Of a stretch of DNA of 22,661 nucleotides, positions 14,344 through 22,661 are shown piece after piece; position 1 is the first letter of the stretch, and each line of letters starts with the position of its first letter. The stretch is taken from IMG/VR virus record IMGVR_UViG_3300025694_000843, positions 1 through 22,661 of that record. One strand, written 5' to 3'. This DNA comes from a virus. The notes below the pieces were generated by a model. The model saw only the letters and a program-made list of their open reading frames with translations, searched no databases and was not told the DNA's origin. A program made the translations under genes and the position numbers.

Positions 14344-17300
14344 ATGAAAAGGGTATTTTTACACGGAGAACTCGGGAAAAAGTTCGGTAAGGAATGGAAG
14401 CTAGACGTTAGCTCTCCGTCTGAAGCTGTGTCTGCACTGTTCGCTAACGATAGAGAAATAGAATCATACCTTAACAAGAAAGAAAAAGCAGGAATATATT
14501 ATGGTGTAAAAAGAGAGAAAAGCGACAACTTTATAGATCGAGTTGATTACGTGTTACCAACAAAAGAAAATATACATATATTTCCTATGCCGCAAGGAGC
14601 TGGATTTGCTGGAGGACTAATAATGACCGCATTAATAACCGCTGCTAGCATGTATGTTAATAAAAAAATAGCGGAAGCTATGGAACGAGACGATTCTACC
14701 TTGGCAGTGCAAACTGAATCTTTTATATTTAATGGTGGAGAAAATAGATACCAACAAGGATCTACTGTACCGGTTGGGTACGGAAGGATGAAGATTGGTA
14801 GCAATGTAGTATCGGCATGCACTGTAAATTATGATTATGATTCAGAAAGAGGGCGGGTTATAAATTTTGAAGATGGCTTATATAGTTTGGTGCCAGGTTA
14901 TAGTAAGCACTACATACCTGAAGCAGGGCCACTATTATCTTCTCTTGTTTCTAATTTGTTCGACGGGAAAAGTAATTTTAAGGCTTCGGATCCAGCATAC
15001 TTATTTCTTAAAAAATCATTGCCTAATACTTATTTCGGTGCAAACGATGGTGTTTATGGTCAATATGTTGACGCAGACACGCAAAGGAAAGAGACAACCA
15101 CGTTTAAAGAAAAGAGCGGAAATAGTATTGGCGGATACTATTATTATGAGTATAACTGGTTCAAGGGCGTAGATGTTAGAAAAATGGGTACTCCCGGTAT
15201 TGGGCACCCTGGAAATTGGATTGCTAATTCAAAAGCTGATAAGAACTACAAGGTTAAAGCATCTGACGCAGCTACTAGTTCATTTGTATGCCTACAGAGT
15301 GTACCTACCCCCGACGATAGTATAGAATTTGGAGATTTCTATCCCGTGTCTTTTGCTAAAGATGGAGAACTTGATTATATAGCGGGAAAAGAGCAGTCGA
15401 AGTCGTATGATGGTTTCTTTCCCATACCGGTTGGACAAAGATGGAGGAACGCTAACAAAGGTGATGGGGTTGGTTGGTTTAAGCTTGAGTCCGCTTCCAT
15501 ATATAAAGCAATCGACTTAGTGTGCGAAGGATCAATAGAAGGTTTTTGCGACAAGAATGGAGAAACCCTAAAGTTTAATAAGAATGCAGAAAAAATAGAT
15601 GACCCTCTTGACCCTAAGTTTTTAAGAAATACTGGAGATGATTATCTGCAAGGCGTAATATTGGATGACTCACAGGTTAAGGAGGTCAATTTAAACACAA
15701 AAAAAGATGCATATAACATCAACGAGTTCGATATAGACATAGCTCAAAGCAGGAGCAAAGTTATAGGCGCAGATAATCAATCTCTTCTCGAACCTCAATA
15801 CTCGTTCAGCGCAAACACTAAGGATATAAATGCTCCACTTTATGGCCCTAGGGAAATAAGCACAAATAATATAACAGATAACGCTAATGATTTAGCTGAG
15901 TTTCAAAAAAATAAACCTTATGCGCAAGGAGATTATGTTTCATACCAGGAGGGTGCTGGAGAAAAATACACATACAAAATAAACTCTAGTTTGAATAATT
16001 TATTCAATAGGTACGGCAACCATAACTATCAGGGCAATGATACGGAAATAACTTACATCCAAAACGGAGAGCTTGCGGAGTTTTATTTAACTACCGAATC
16101 CATAAATCAATACCAAACATTTTCTGGAGAATATGTTGATGTTAATGATAATAAATTTTATGAACCAGGGGACAAGGTTAGATCCAAGAAGTACGATGGT
16201 GGTGTTGGTTATTATAAAATGGGGGAAGATGCTGGTGATTTCATTGGGCTATTTGATGAAAATTCAGAATATAAAAATAGCGAAAATAAAGTCATAATGA
16301 TGCCGGTAGAAAACACCGCAAATGTTAGCTCGACCATTTACAAAATAACTGGAGACTATGAGCCCGGAAAGCAGATAGAGTTTGCGCCTGAACAATTTAG
16401 GACGATAACGTTTAATGATTTTACTAAACCTTTATCTGCAAAAGAGCGCGACAGCGACAAAGAGGTGACAACCGACCCATTGTATATAATGAAGTATACA
16501 GAAGATGAAGATGTTTCATCTAAGAACTGGTTTAATGAGGAAGATATTACACCTGGAAATATTGCAGGATTGTGGCAGAAGATAGAAATAAATGGAGTAA
16601 AAGATATTAAAAATGGAGCAGGTGGCCCAGGAGCAGATGCGGAGGATCGTGCAGATTTAATAAGTAAGATATTTTTATTAGCTGGCACCGCCGACCAACA
16701 AACAATTAGAACATCAGAGGAGGAATATTACGTAAGTCACGCTATAATAAACCCCTTGGTGGAGGAGGTTTATGTTACTGTTCAAATTGATGAGTTGGCT
16801 TATATTTACGAAGGAGATTCTGTAGAAGTAACTTATCAAATAGGGAAATTGTGGACATTTATTGCTGGTGCATTGGGCGCCTATTATATATATCAGGCTA
16901 TTTTTAGTGGAACGGTTAAGACTTCGGCCATAAATAATGCAATGGGGTTGGTGGCTACGCCTTTTCCTAATGCTGGTGCAGCTGCCCTTGGTGGGGTTGG
17001 ATATTTAGATGTAGCCATGAACCAAAAAGAGTCTCTTGCTCATGCTGTAGTTTGGTCAGCTGTAACTTTATGGATGGCATTTTCTGACGCATTTAAAATA
17101 GGAGAAAAAATAGAAAACGCAGGTGAGATATGGCCAAACAAGGCCAAGTTCAGGATAAAATATGGCAACCAGGGGGAAATACCTTATTCTACCGACGTAT
17201 ACATTTATGGTGTCGCAACTTCCCCATATAGGAAAGATATAAAAATATACTTGCCGCCAAATCCTTCAAGAAAAGATAGAGACATTAAAGTTTACAAGCT

Positions 17301-19758
17301 CAATAGAGAAAGGAATCCAGTAAAAGAAGGTGAACAAGCGGCAAGATACAAAGAGAAATTTTTACTTGCAGCTATTACGGAAATAACCCCAGTTCAGTTG
17401 AGTTACCCAAACTCGGTTGTTATTGGCACTAGAGTTAATGCAAAAGATGTAGCCTCAATACCAAAAAGAAACTACCACCTAAAGTTAAAGAAAGTGGCAG
17501 TTCCAAGTAATTACGACCCGGAAACAAGGCAGTACGATGGAAACTGGGGTGGAAGATTCAAAGGGCAAGCATCTAAAGAAGATCCGGTCCCTGAAGAAGC
17601 AAAACTTTGGACCGACAACCCAGCCTGGTGTTTGTATGATTTAATATCAAGCAAAAGATATGGAGTAGGTAAATTTGGAATAAAGCCCGAAAATATAGAT
17701 AGATGGACTCTTTACAGGATAGCGAAATATTGCGATGAGTTTATTCCGACTGGTTACAGCTCGAAAACTCCTAAAAGAAAATTCTCTTTGTCCGGAGAAA
17801 ATACCATATCAATAACCGCAGAGGGCCCTTATGATGATGCGGATTTTCAGAGCGAATATAATCACACGAATAAAAAACTAGCAATTTATTATAATCACGG
17901 AATATGCGAATCTATTAAAATAATTGGAACAACATTATCTGGCAAGAAAATAATACTAGAGAGAAACCCAGCTCAGGAGTCAGGGGAGTGCGCTGTAGAA
18001 ATAGACTATCCATTGGTTGAGCCAAGGTACACATTGAATGCATTTTTAATGAACTCCCAAAATGCCTTTAAGTTAATAAATGAATTTGCTGCGATATTTA
18101 GAGCTTTTGCTTATTGGTCAGGGGGCGCAATCAACTTCTTTCAGGATCAGAAAAAAGATTCAGTAATGTTGTTTGCTAACAATAATATATCCAAAGAAGG
18201 ATTCTCTTATTCTAGTACGCCGAAAACAAGCAGAACTAATTCATGTAAGATAAAATACGTGGACAAGTACAATATGTTTAGAGCAAAAATGGAACATTCT
18301 GAGGACAGGAAATCCATACAAGAGAATAATATCATAGAGCAAACCATAGATGGGTTTGGAATAACTTCTCAAGCTCAAGCAAAAAGGGCTGCTGACTTTT
18401 TAGTCAAGGGCGCAAACATGGAGACGGAACTATTGTCTTTTGTTACCAGCTCGCTTGGATCTTATCTCAAGCCAGGAGATGTCATAGATGTTTTAGATAA
18501 CAAAAGAACTATAGGTAGGTTTGCTGGTAAAATAGTTGATGTTGAAATAAGCGGAGACGGAAAAACTGCGGAACTAATGGTCGATTACCCAATAAGAACA
18601 ATAATAGAAGAAGATGATAAGGACACATGGAAGCAAATAACAATTTATAATACCTCAGGAAATCAAACAATTGAATCATTGGATGATTTAGGGGAAGTAA
18701 CGGACCAGCAAATAGAAGACATGAGGGCCGAGCAAATAAAAAAGTTCACGGTCAATAAGATTTATGAGAACGACACTAAACTAAGGTTGGTTAATAACCC
18801 ATATAGTCATGTAACTGGTGAGTACACTTGGGTTGAAGCCCTAAAGGATGCAGAAGAGCGCGGAGGGATACTTGCGACCATAAACAACGAAATGGATCAA
18901 GTAATGGTTCAGGCTATGTTGCCAGAAGATGAGATGGCGTGGATAGGTGGATATTATTTAGAACTTCCGATACCTGAAAAATTTATATGGCATCAACCGC
19001 AAGAATGTGACAGTAACGAAATAACATTTTTTAGCTGGCTTGATGGATACCCTAGGGTGGCAAAAGAAATAGAGTCAGACCTGGCGTCAGAAGGAAACTT
19101 GGAAACTGATCACATATGCCCTCTAGGCACACTAGACATAGCGGCAGATAATGAGTTCCCTGGAGAAATTTTTATAGCAGTTAGTGGTTCTGAGAATAAT
19201 TCAATACATGGAGATTGGGTTACATTGAGTGGGGATACGAAACTTGGATACATTTTGGAAAAACAAGCTGATGAGTCGTTTTTTAATTTAAAAGACACTA
19301 AGGGTACTACTTTCATGATGGAAGATTCCGTAAACCTTGCAGAGCCCAAGAAATATAAAATACTAAACATAGCGGAATCTTCTAATGGTGTATATAATAT
19401 TCAAGGATTAGAATATAACGAAGACAAGTTTGATAATATAGAAAGAGATTTATCCCTAACGCAACCAAAGTCACCGGTGATATTTACAGAAAATAGCATT
19501 GACCCACCCTCCGAAATAACAGTGGAAATATTGAGCGAAGATATCAAAAACAATATACCATACGGAGTAAAGGCTACTTGGTCAATGGTTATTGCTGCGG
19601 CAAGTTACAGGGTACAGTTCTTTAACGAAAACATTCTGCTGGCAACATTCGAAGTGCCTAACGATAAGACTGCTGAAACTATATCGCACGAATTTAGGAG
19701 CGAAAGAGTAGTCGAGAATGGTACTTATTACGCAAGAGTTTATTCAGTAACAACATAA
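14344..19758 (+). CDS. Central tail tip / host specificity protein, gpI-gpJ fusion with C-type-lectin-like domain (1804 aa)
   Basis: The N-terminus (residues 1-120) is gpI-like: a beta-grasp segment (RVFLHGELGKKFGKEWKLDV, SPSEAVSALF) and a Gly/Ala hydrophobic helix (GAGFAGGLIMTALITAA). gpJ follows: QGSTVPVGYGRMKIGS; AIDLVCEGSIEGFCD (389-403); WTDNPAWCLYDLISSKRYG (1089-1107) with CDEFIPTGY; LINEFAAIFRAFAYWSGG; FSYSSTPKTSRTNSCKIKY; GITSQAQAKRAADF; YLKPGDVIDVLD. Insertions: about 160-380; about 505-750, with YAQGDYVSY and FYEPGDKVR segments; and a hydrophobic stretch at 836-917. Residues 1478-1640 form a C-type-lectin-like domain (YTWVEALKDAEERGGILATI, MAWIGGYY, FIWHQP, FFSWLDGYP, GDWVTLSGDTKLGYILEK). 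The end (about 1720-1804) is fibronectin III-like. gpJ-type proteins form the tip and bind the receptor; lambda gpJ is about 1130 residues. Confidence 0.9.
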   Translation: MKRVFLHGELGKKFGKEWKLDVSSPSEAVSALFANDREIESYLNKKEKAGIYYGVKREKSDNFIDRVDYVLPTKENIHIFPMPQGAGFAGGLIMTALITAASMYVNKKIAEAMERDDSTLAVQTESFIFNGGENRYQQGSTVPVGYGRMKIGSNVVSACTVNYDYDSERGRVINFEDGLYSLVPGYSKHYIPEAGPLLSSLVSNLFDGKSNFKASDPAYLFLKKSLPNTYFGANDGVYGQYVDADTQRKETTTFKEKSGNSIGGYYYYEYNWFKGVDVRKMGTPGIGHPGNWIANSKADKNYKVKASDAATSSFVCLQSVPTPDDSIEFGDFYPVSFAKDGELDYIAGKEQSKSYDGFFPIPVGQRWRNANKGDGVGWFKLESASIYKAIDLVCEGSIEGFCDKNGETLKFNKNAEKIDDPLDPKFLRNTGDDYLQGVILDDSQVKEVNLNTKKDAYNINEFDIDIAQSRSKVIGADNQSLLEPQYSFSANTKDINAPLYGPREISTNNITDNANDLAEFQKNKPYAQGDYVSYQEGAGEKYTYKINSSLNNLFNRYGNHNYQGNDTEITYIQNGELAEFYLTTESINQYQTFSGEYVDVNDNKFYEPGDKVRSKKYDGGVGYYKMGEDAGDFIGLFDENSEYKNSENKVIMMPVENTANVSSTIYKITGDYEPGKQIEFAPEQFRTITFNDFTKPLSAKERDSDKEVTTDPLYIMKYTEDEDVSSKNWFNEEDITPGNIAGLWQKIEINGVKDIKNGAGGPGADAEDRADLISKIFLLAGTADQQTIRTSEEEYYVSHAIINPLVEEVYVTVQIDELAYIYEGDSVEVTYQIGKLWTFIAGALGAYYIYQAIFSGTVKTSAINNAMGLVATPFPNAGAAALGGVGYLDVAMNQKESLAHAVVWSAVTLWMAFSDAFKIGEKIENAGEIWPNKAKFRIKYGNQGEIPYSTDVYIYGVATSPYRKDIKIYLPPNPSRKDRDIKVYKLNRERNPVKEGEQAARYKEKFLLAAITEITPVQLSYPNSVVIGTRVNAKDVASIPKRNYHLKLKKVAVPSNYDPETRQYDGNWGGRFKGQASKEDPVPEEAKLWTDNPAWCLYDLISSKRYGVGKFGIKPENIDRWTLYRIAKYCDEFIPTGYSSKTPKRKFSLSGENTISITAEGPYDDADFQSEYNHTNKKLAIYYNHGICESIKIIGTTLSGKKIILERNPAQESGECAVEIDYPLVEPRYTLNAFLMNSQNAFKLINEFAAIFRAFAYWSGGAINFFQDQKKDSVMLFANNNISKEGFSYSSTPKTSRTNSCKIKYVDKYNMFRAKMEHSEDRKSIQENNIIEQTIDGFGITSQAQAKRAADFLVKGANMETELLSFVTSSLGSYLKPGDVIDVLDNKRTIGRFAGKIVDVEISGDGKTAELMVDYPIRTIIEEDDKDTWKQITIYNTSGNQTIESLDDLGEVTDQQIEDMRAEQIKKFTVNKIYENDTKLRLVNNPYSHVTGEYTWVEALKDAEERGGILATINNEMDQVMVQAMLPEDEMAWIGGYYLELPIPEKFIWHQPQECDSNEITFFSWLDGYPRVAKEIESDLASEGNLETDHICPLGTLDIAADNEFPGEIFIAVSGSENNSIHGDWVTLSGDTKLGYILEKQADESFFNLKDTKGTTFMMEDSVNLAEPKKYKILNIAESSNGVYNIQGLEYNEDKFDNIERDLSLTQPKSPVIFTENSIDPPSEITVEILSEDIKNNIPYGVKATWSMVIAAASYRVQFFNENILLATFEVPNDKTAETISHEFRSERVVENGTYYARVYSVTT
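18775..19263 (+). other. C-type-lectin-like domain within the gpJ-like protein
   Basis: Residues 1478-1640 of the gpI-J product follow the C-type lectin fold order: helix 1 with W-x-x-A and E-x-x-G-G (WVEALKDAEERGGILATI), helix 2, the WIGG strand, an F-x-W segment, a WLDGYP loop, then a C-terminal GDW...GYILEK strand. Only two cysteines are present (about 1555 and 1592) and the Ca-site EPN/QPD and WND motifs are absent, so calcium-dependent sugar binding is not supported. It sits between the conserved gpJ core and the C-terminal fibronectin III-like domain. Confidence 0.75.
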
Positions 19759-22661
19759 TGTCATTTAATAATTCCAGTCAAGTTCAAATACCTCTATCTA
19801 ATCCCAGGTTAAAATACGGAAAAACTTTTAGGATTTCGAATATATATTTAAATTCATCTAGTGAGATTCAGGATGTAAAAGAATTGCAGCCGTCTTCTGA
19901 CTCAACGTCTTATTATAAGCAGAACTTTCAGACCTCAAACCTGAATTTAGAATGGGAGGTAATCGATCCAAGAAACGACTACATATATAAAAACCCATCA
20001 GACATAGAGAAGAATGTATACATAAGTGGTTTCGATGTAAACATATATGAAAACTACGGAAATTTAACAGGACAAAATGCTATAGATAATGGAACCAGGG
20101 TATTTTCTCAGTCAGGTATATTAGGTAATACTTTAAACTATGAAATCACAGGGGACAACTATAGTAGAAATTATTCTGTAGAGATAACATTAACAGACTT
20201 TACTGGTAACAAGAATAGGGCAATATTGACTACCCAGAACCCGATGCCTAATTATTCTATTTTATCAACCGGAGTTGATATGGGAGTTTTTAATTGTAGT
20301 TATAGCGGGCTAACTGGAGGAAATGGATCAAGCATAGCAAACGGTCTTAGATATCTAGAACTTTATAATTTTACTGGATTTGAAGGCGGCACTTTCCCTG
20401 ACAAGAGCAAAGCTATAAGATCACAAACTGGCGATAATGGTTTTGTGTCTGTGGAGTTGACGCCTGGCGCCAATAATTATGTAATGTCAGTTCCTAAGGA
20501 TTTATATTCTTATGGAGATATATCTGGATTTTTTAAACCTCAGGAGTATGTAACTGGGGTTGGATTTAGCGGGTTCATAGGGAACCCTGAGCAACCATTA
20601 CTGATAGATTATAACCCAGCAATAAGAAACATTAATGGCTACAGGATATCTGGTGGCGATGCATATCGCTATACATTTGATTTGAATTACAACACTGGCA
20701 GTGATTTAATGACAACTTGCTACGGTGTGACAGGAACAGGTCAGACAACAGGTTCAGTACTTGGTTATGATGGTGAAATATTTTATGATAGCGGGGTTGC
20801 CTTTGATGCGACTTACAATTATAATAATACTGGGATTGAATATACATACGATAATTCACTGCCAATTCAGGAGGGTTTTAATACTGGAGAATTAAAAGAT
20901 GCAGCAACTATAACTGGAGTAGGATTTACTGGATCTGGAACATATGGAAGTGGAGCGGGAGAATATTGGGCTGAATCTTTTCCTAAGTATACTGGATACG
21001 TTTCAAAGGATAATGGAGGTGGCGTAATATCAGGAGGAATTTACAACTATGGATATTACGACCCTTATGAAAATAAATTTAAATGCGCTAGTAACGAAGA
21101 AATAAAATCTGGAATACTGGAGACTAGGGGAATATATTCTATCCCTGTAAACAACCCGAATAGTTATGATATACAGTATCATGATGGAGTTAATTTTCAA
21201 AAGAGTTACGAGCAGGGAGCCTCTTATCTTAATTCGATAGGGCGCATGCCTGCGGTGATAATGAATAAATCCCAATTGACTAAGATTTCTGAAATTAGCG
21301 GAGGGATTGGATGGCTAGGGTTAAGGCGGAACAAGGTTGGGGTTATGACTAGTTTGTTCTCTGAGGATTTTAGCAATCAATCATTCCTTGAAAGTATAAA
21401 CATAGATCAGGAGCAAAGTAGAGACATACAGATAACAAACCTAACTGGAGGAACGGAAAGCTCAAGGCTGGAAATAAATGATGTAGGGGAGTATTGGTGT
21501 TGGACAAACTCAAGCGGAACTCATATATATAAATATGCAGGAAGTGGATACGAAAAAACAAGAGAGGCTCATTTAAAATTAGACATAAAGAGAAATAGTG
21601 ATGATTATCTAATATATACCACAGGATTTAAAGCTGAATCTAGACCGGTAGAAATAAATGAAATGACTGGAATATCCGGTGGGTTAGATATACGTTTTCG
21701 ATACAACTTTGAAGATCATTATTATGAGTCTGGACTGCAACAGGGGGACCAGACAAATTATAATTTAATCCAGGCAAACCTATACACGGGAGACACTTAT
21801 GGATTTTCTATTTCAGATGATAATTTATACAAATCGTTTAAAGAAGATCAGCCAGGAGATACAACAATAGAAGCATTGCAATCTGGGGTGGATTTCTCAT
21901 ACAATGAAGATGGAGATAATCCTCCTGGATTTTTTCAGATATTACCATTTGACACAATTGGAACTGGAGTTTTAGCGGACGTTAATAAAATCATAGCTGA
22001 AGCTGAAGGCGGAAACCCTGAAGACCCCATAAAATTAATACAGAATGATCAAATTACCATTGTGAATCTTGATGGAATGCGGGCCGCTAATCAGAATTAC
22101 ATAAAAGTTAAATTTCCATTCGAGCATGAATATGCGCCGATAGTTACTTTTGGTATTGAGTATGATGGTGGAGACGAAACGATGTCTTATTTAGGAGCAA
22201 TGGTAGTTGGGAAAGCGAGCACCAAGGATGTGTCGTTTTTATTTACAGAAATACCTCCAAGCGATGGATACTCTCTTTATGTTAGATCTGCTAGCGGAAA
22301 CACTAAGACAAGAGAGTTTATATTTAAACCATGGAGCCCCACCATGGCTTCTTTGTTTGCCTGGTATGACGCAAGCGATAATTCGACGCTAACAATAAAT
22401 TCTGGTATAGTGGAAGCTATAGCTGACAAAAGCCTGAATAATAACAGCCTATTAGCAGGCTCATCTTCTGTGAAGAATCAGACACTAATACCTGGAGGGC
22501 AAAATTCATTAGACGTTATATCCATGGATGGAGACGACCATTATGTCACTCAAAATATGAACCTACCAAGTAGCGGCAACCTATCTATTTTTATGGTTTG
22601 TAAAATAGACGCCATAGACTCACCGCTTGATTCAATATTATCTGCCGTCGGGCCAACCAGT
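19758..22661 (+). CDS. Receptor-binding/tail fibre protein, 3' end outside window (first 968 aa)
   Basis: The start is the ATG of a TAATG overlap with the gpI-J stop. The frame stays open through 968 codons to the last base, so the gene is cut by the window. The N-terminal part (to about 20250) is fibronectin III-like (LNLEWEVIDPRND, VYISGFDVNIYEN, YSVEITLTDFTGNKNRA), continuing the style of the gpJ end. Gly/Thr-rich beta modules with TGVGF[ST]G at about 20550 and 20910 follow. A possible second C-type-lectin-like or Ig-like segment lies at 21180-21560 (YEQGASYLNSIGRMPAVIMN, GWLGLRRN, VGEYWCWTNSSG). An H-type-lectin-like beta domain is at 22095-22303 (YIKVKFPFEHEYAPIVTFGI, PPSDGYSLYVRS). A LamG/ConA-like domain begins at about 22353 (LFAWYDASDNSTLTINSG, MDGDDHYVT) and is truncated. 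This domain mix is typical of receptor-binding fibres that follow gpJ. Confidence 0.82.
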   Translation, partial: MSFNNSSQVQIPLSNPRLKYGKTFRISNIYLNSSSEIQDVKELQPSSDSTSYYKQNFQTSNLNLEWEVIDPRNDYIYKNPSDIEKNVYISGFDVNIYENYGNLTGQNAIDNGTRVFSQSGILGNTLNYEITGDNYSRNYSVEITLTDFTGNKNRAILTTQNPMPNYSILSTGVDMGVFNCSYSGLTGGNGSSIANGLRYLELYNFTGFEGGTFPDKSKAIRSQTGDNGFVSVELTPGANNYVMSVPKDLYSYGDISGFFKPQEYVTGVGFSGFIGNPEQPLLIDYNPAIRNINGYRISGGDAYRYTFDLNYNTGSDLMTTCYGVTGTGQTTGSVLGYDGEIFYDSGVAFDATYNYNNTGIEYTYDNSLPIQEGFNTGELKDAATITGVGFTGSGTYGSGAGEYWAESFPKYTGYVSKDNGGGVISGGIYNYGYYDPYENKFKCASNEEIKSGILETRGIYSIPVNNPNSYDIQYHDGVNFQKSYEQGASYLNSIGRMPAVIMNKSQLTKISEISGGIGWLGLRRNKVGVMTSLFSEDFSNQSFLESINIDQEQSRDIQITNLTGGTESSRLEINDVGEYWCWTNSSGTHIYKYAGSGYEKTREAHLKLDIKRNSDDYLIYTTGFKAESRPVEINEMTGISGGLDIRFRYNFEDHYYESGLQQGDQTNYNLIQANLYTGDTYGFSISDDNLYKSFKEDQPGDTTIEALQSGVDFSYNEDGDNPPGFFQILPFDTIGTGVLADVNKIIAEAEGGNPEDPIKLIQNDQITIVNLDGMRAANQNYIKVKFPFEHEYAPIVTFGIEYDGGDETMSYLGAMVVGKASTKDVSFLFTEIPPSDGYSLYVRSASGNTKTREFIFKPWSPTMASLFAWYDASDNSTLTINSGIVEAIADKSLNNNSLLAGSSSVKNQTLIPGGQNSLDVISMDGDDHYVTQNMNLPSSGNLSIFMVCKIDAIDSPLDSILSAVGPTS
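22353..22661 (+). other. LamG / concanavalin A-like lectin domain, truncated by window end
   Basis: The segment reads LFAWYDASDNSTLTINSG, then IADKSLNNNSL, then SMDGDDHYVT and LSIFMVCKID. This is the standard opening of LamG/ConA-like domains in phage and bacterial surface proteins (W-x-DA, D+S-x-N-N, DG-x-D-x-hydrophobic, F-hydrophobic-V). It usually binds glycans or forms part of fibre heads. Only about the first 100 residues are visible. Confidence 0.75.

Noticed and set aside
14867-15172. 101-codon + strand frame inside the gpI-J gene
   Set aside because: It is out of frame with a continuous, well-supported protein and shows no motif or ribosome binding site.
18775-19263. Diversity-generating retroelement variable region in the C-type-lectin-like domain
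   Set aside because: No reverse transcriptase, no template repeat and no Asn-codon-rich terminal stretch are visible, and the domain is internal. The rest of the genome is unseen.
22207-22392. 61-codon + strand frame near the window end
   Set aside because: It lies inside the fibre frame that runs open from 19758 to the end and encodes the H-lectin-like and LamG-like domains.

Overview
The window is one strand of tightly packed phage virion genes: the 3' half of a siphovirus-type tail module (Caudoviricetes). All ten genes lie on the + strand. Most neighbours overlap by ATGA or TAATG, or abut directly, so this looks like one late operon with translational coupling. By eye the DNA is AT-rich (roughly 35-40% GC) and the standard bacterial code fits. 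No host, integration, replication, tRNA or CRISPR gene is present, so the host cannot be named. The style (very long modular tail proteins, low GC) suggests an environmental, possibly marine, phage; that is inference.

Layout: positions 2-2770 are the C-terminal part of the tape measure protein, cut by the window edge. Positions 2767-4988 hold two beta-rich proteins with similar C-terminal halves, probably tube-like or distal-tail proteins. Positions 4988-10033 encode a 1681-residue protein with two lambda gpM-like domains, an inserted jelly-roll (carbohydrate-binding-like) domain, a von Willebrand factor A (vWA) domain with a readable MIDAS motif, an Ig-like domain and a C-terminal beta domain. 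Positions 10030-12557 hold two poorly known proteins; the first shares a repeat motif and an Ig-like domain type with the giant protein. Positions 12576-13610 encode a gpL-like protein (Fe-S cysteines plus a sugar-binding-like insertion), 13611-14324 a gpK-like JAMM plus NlpC/P60 peptidase, and 14344-19758 a gpI-gpJ fusion carrying a C-type-lectin-like domain. From 19758 to the window end runs an open, unfinished fibre gene ending in a LamG/ConA-like domain.

The order tape measure - M - L - K - I - J is that of phage lambda, but almost every component is enlarged by inserted adhesion or carbohydrate-binding modules, and extra genes sit between the tape measure and L. The expected joint function is to build the tail tip around the end of the tape measure (M, L, J), to process or degrade peptidoglycan (K), and to display receptor-binding modules (vWA, jelly roll, CBM-like, C-type lectin, H-lectin-like and LamG-like) on the tip. 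The most unusual point is this concentration of adhesion domains, above all a vWA/MIDAS domain fused to tandem gpM-like domains in a tail protein. No gene-free stretch longer than about 20 bases occurs in the window.
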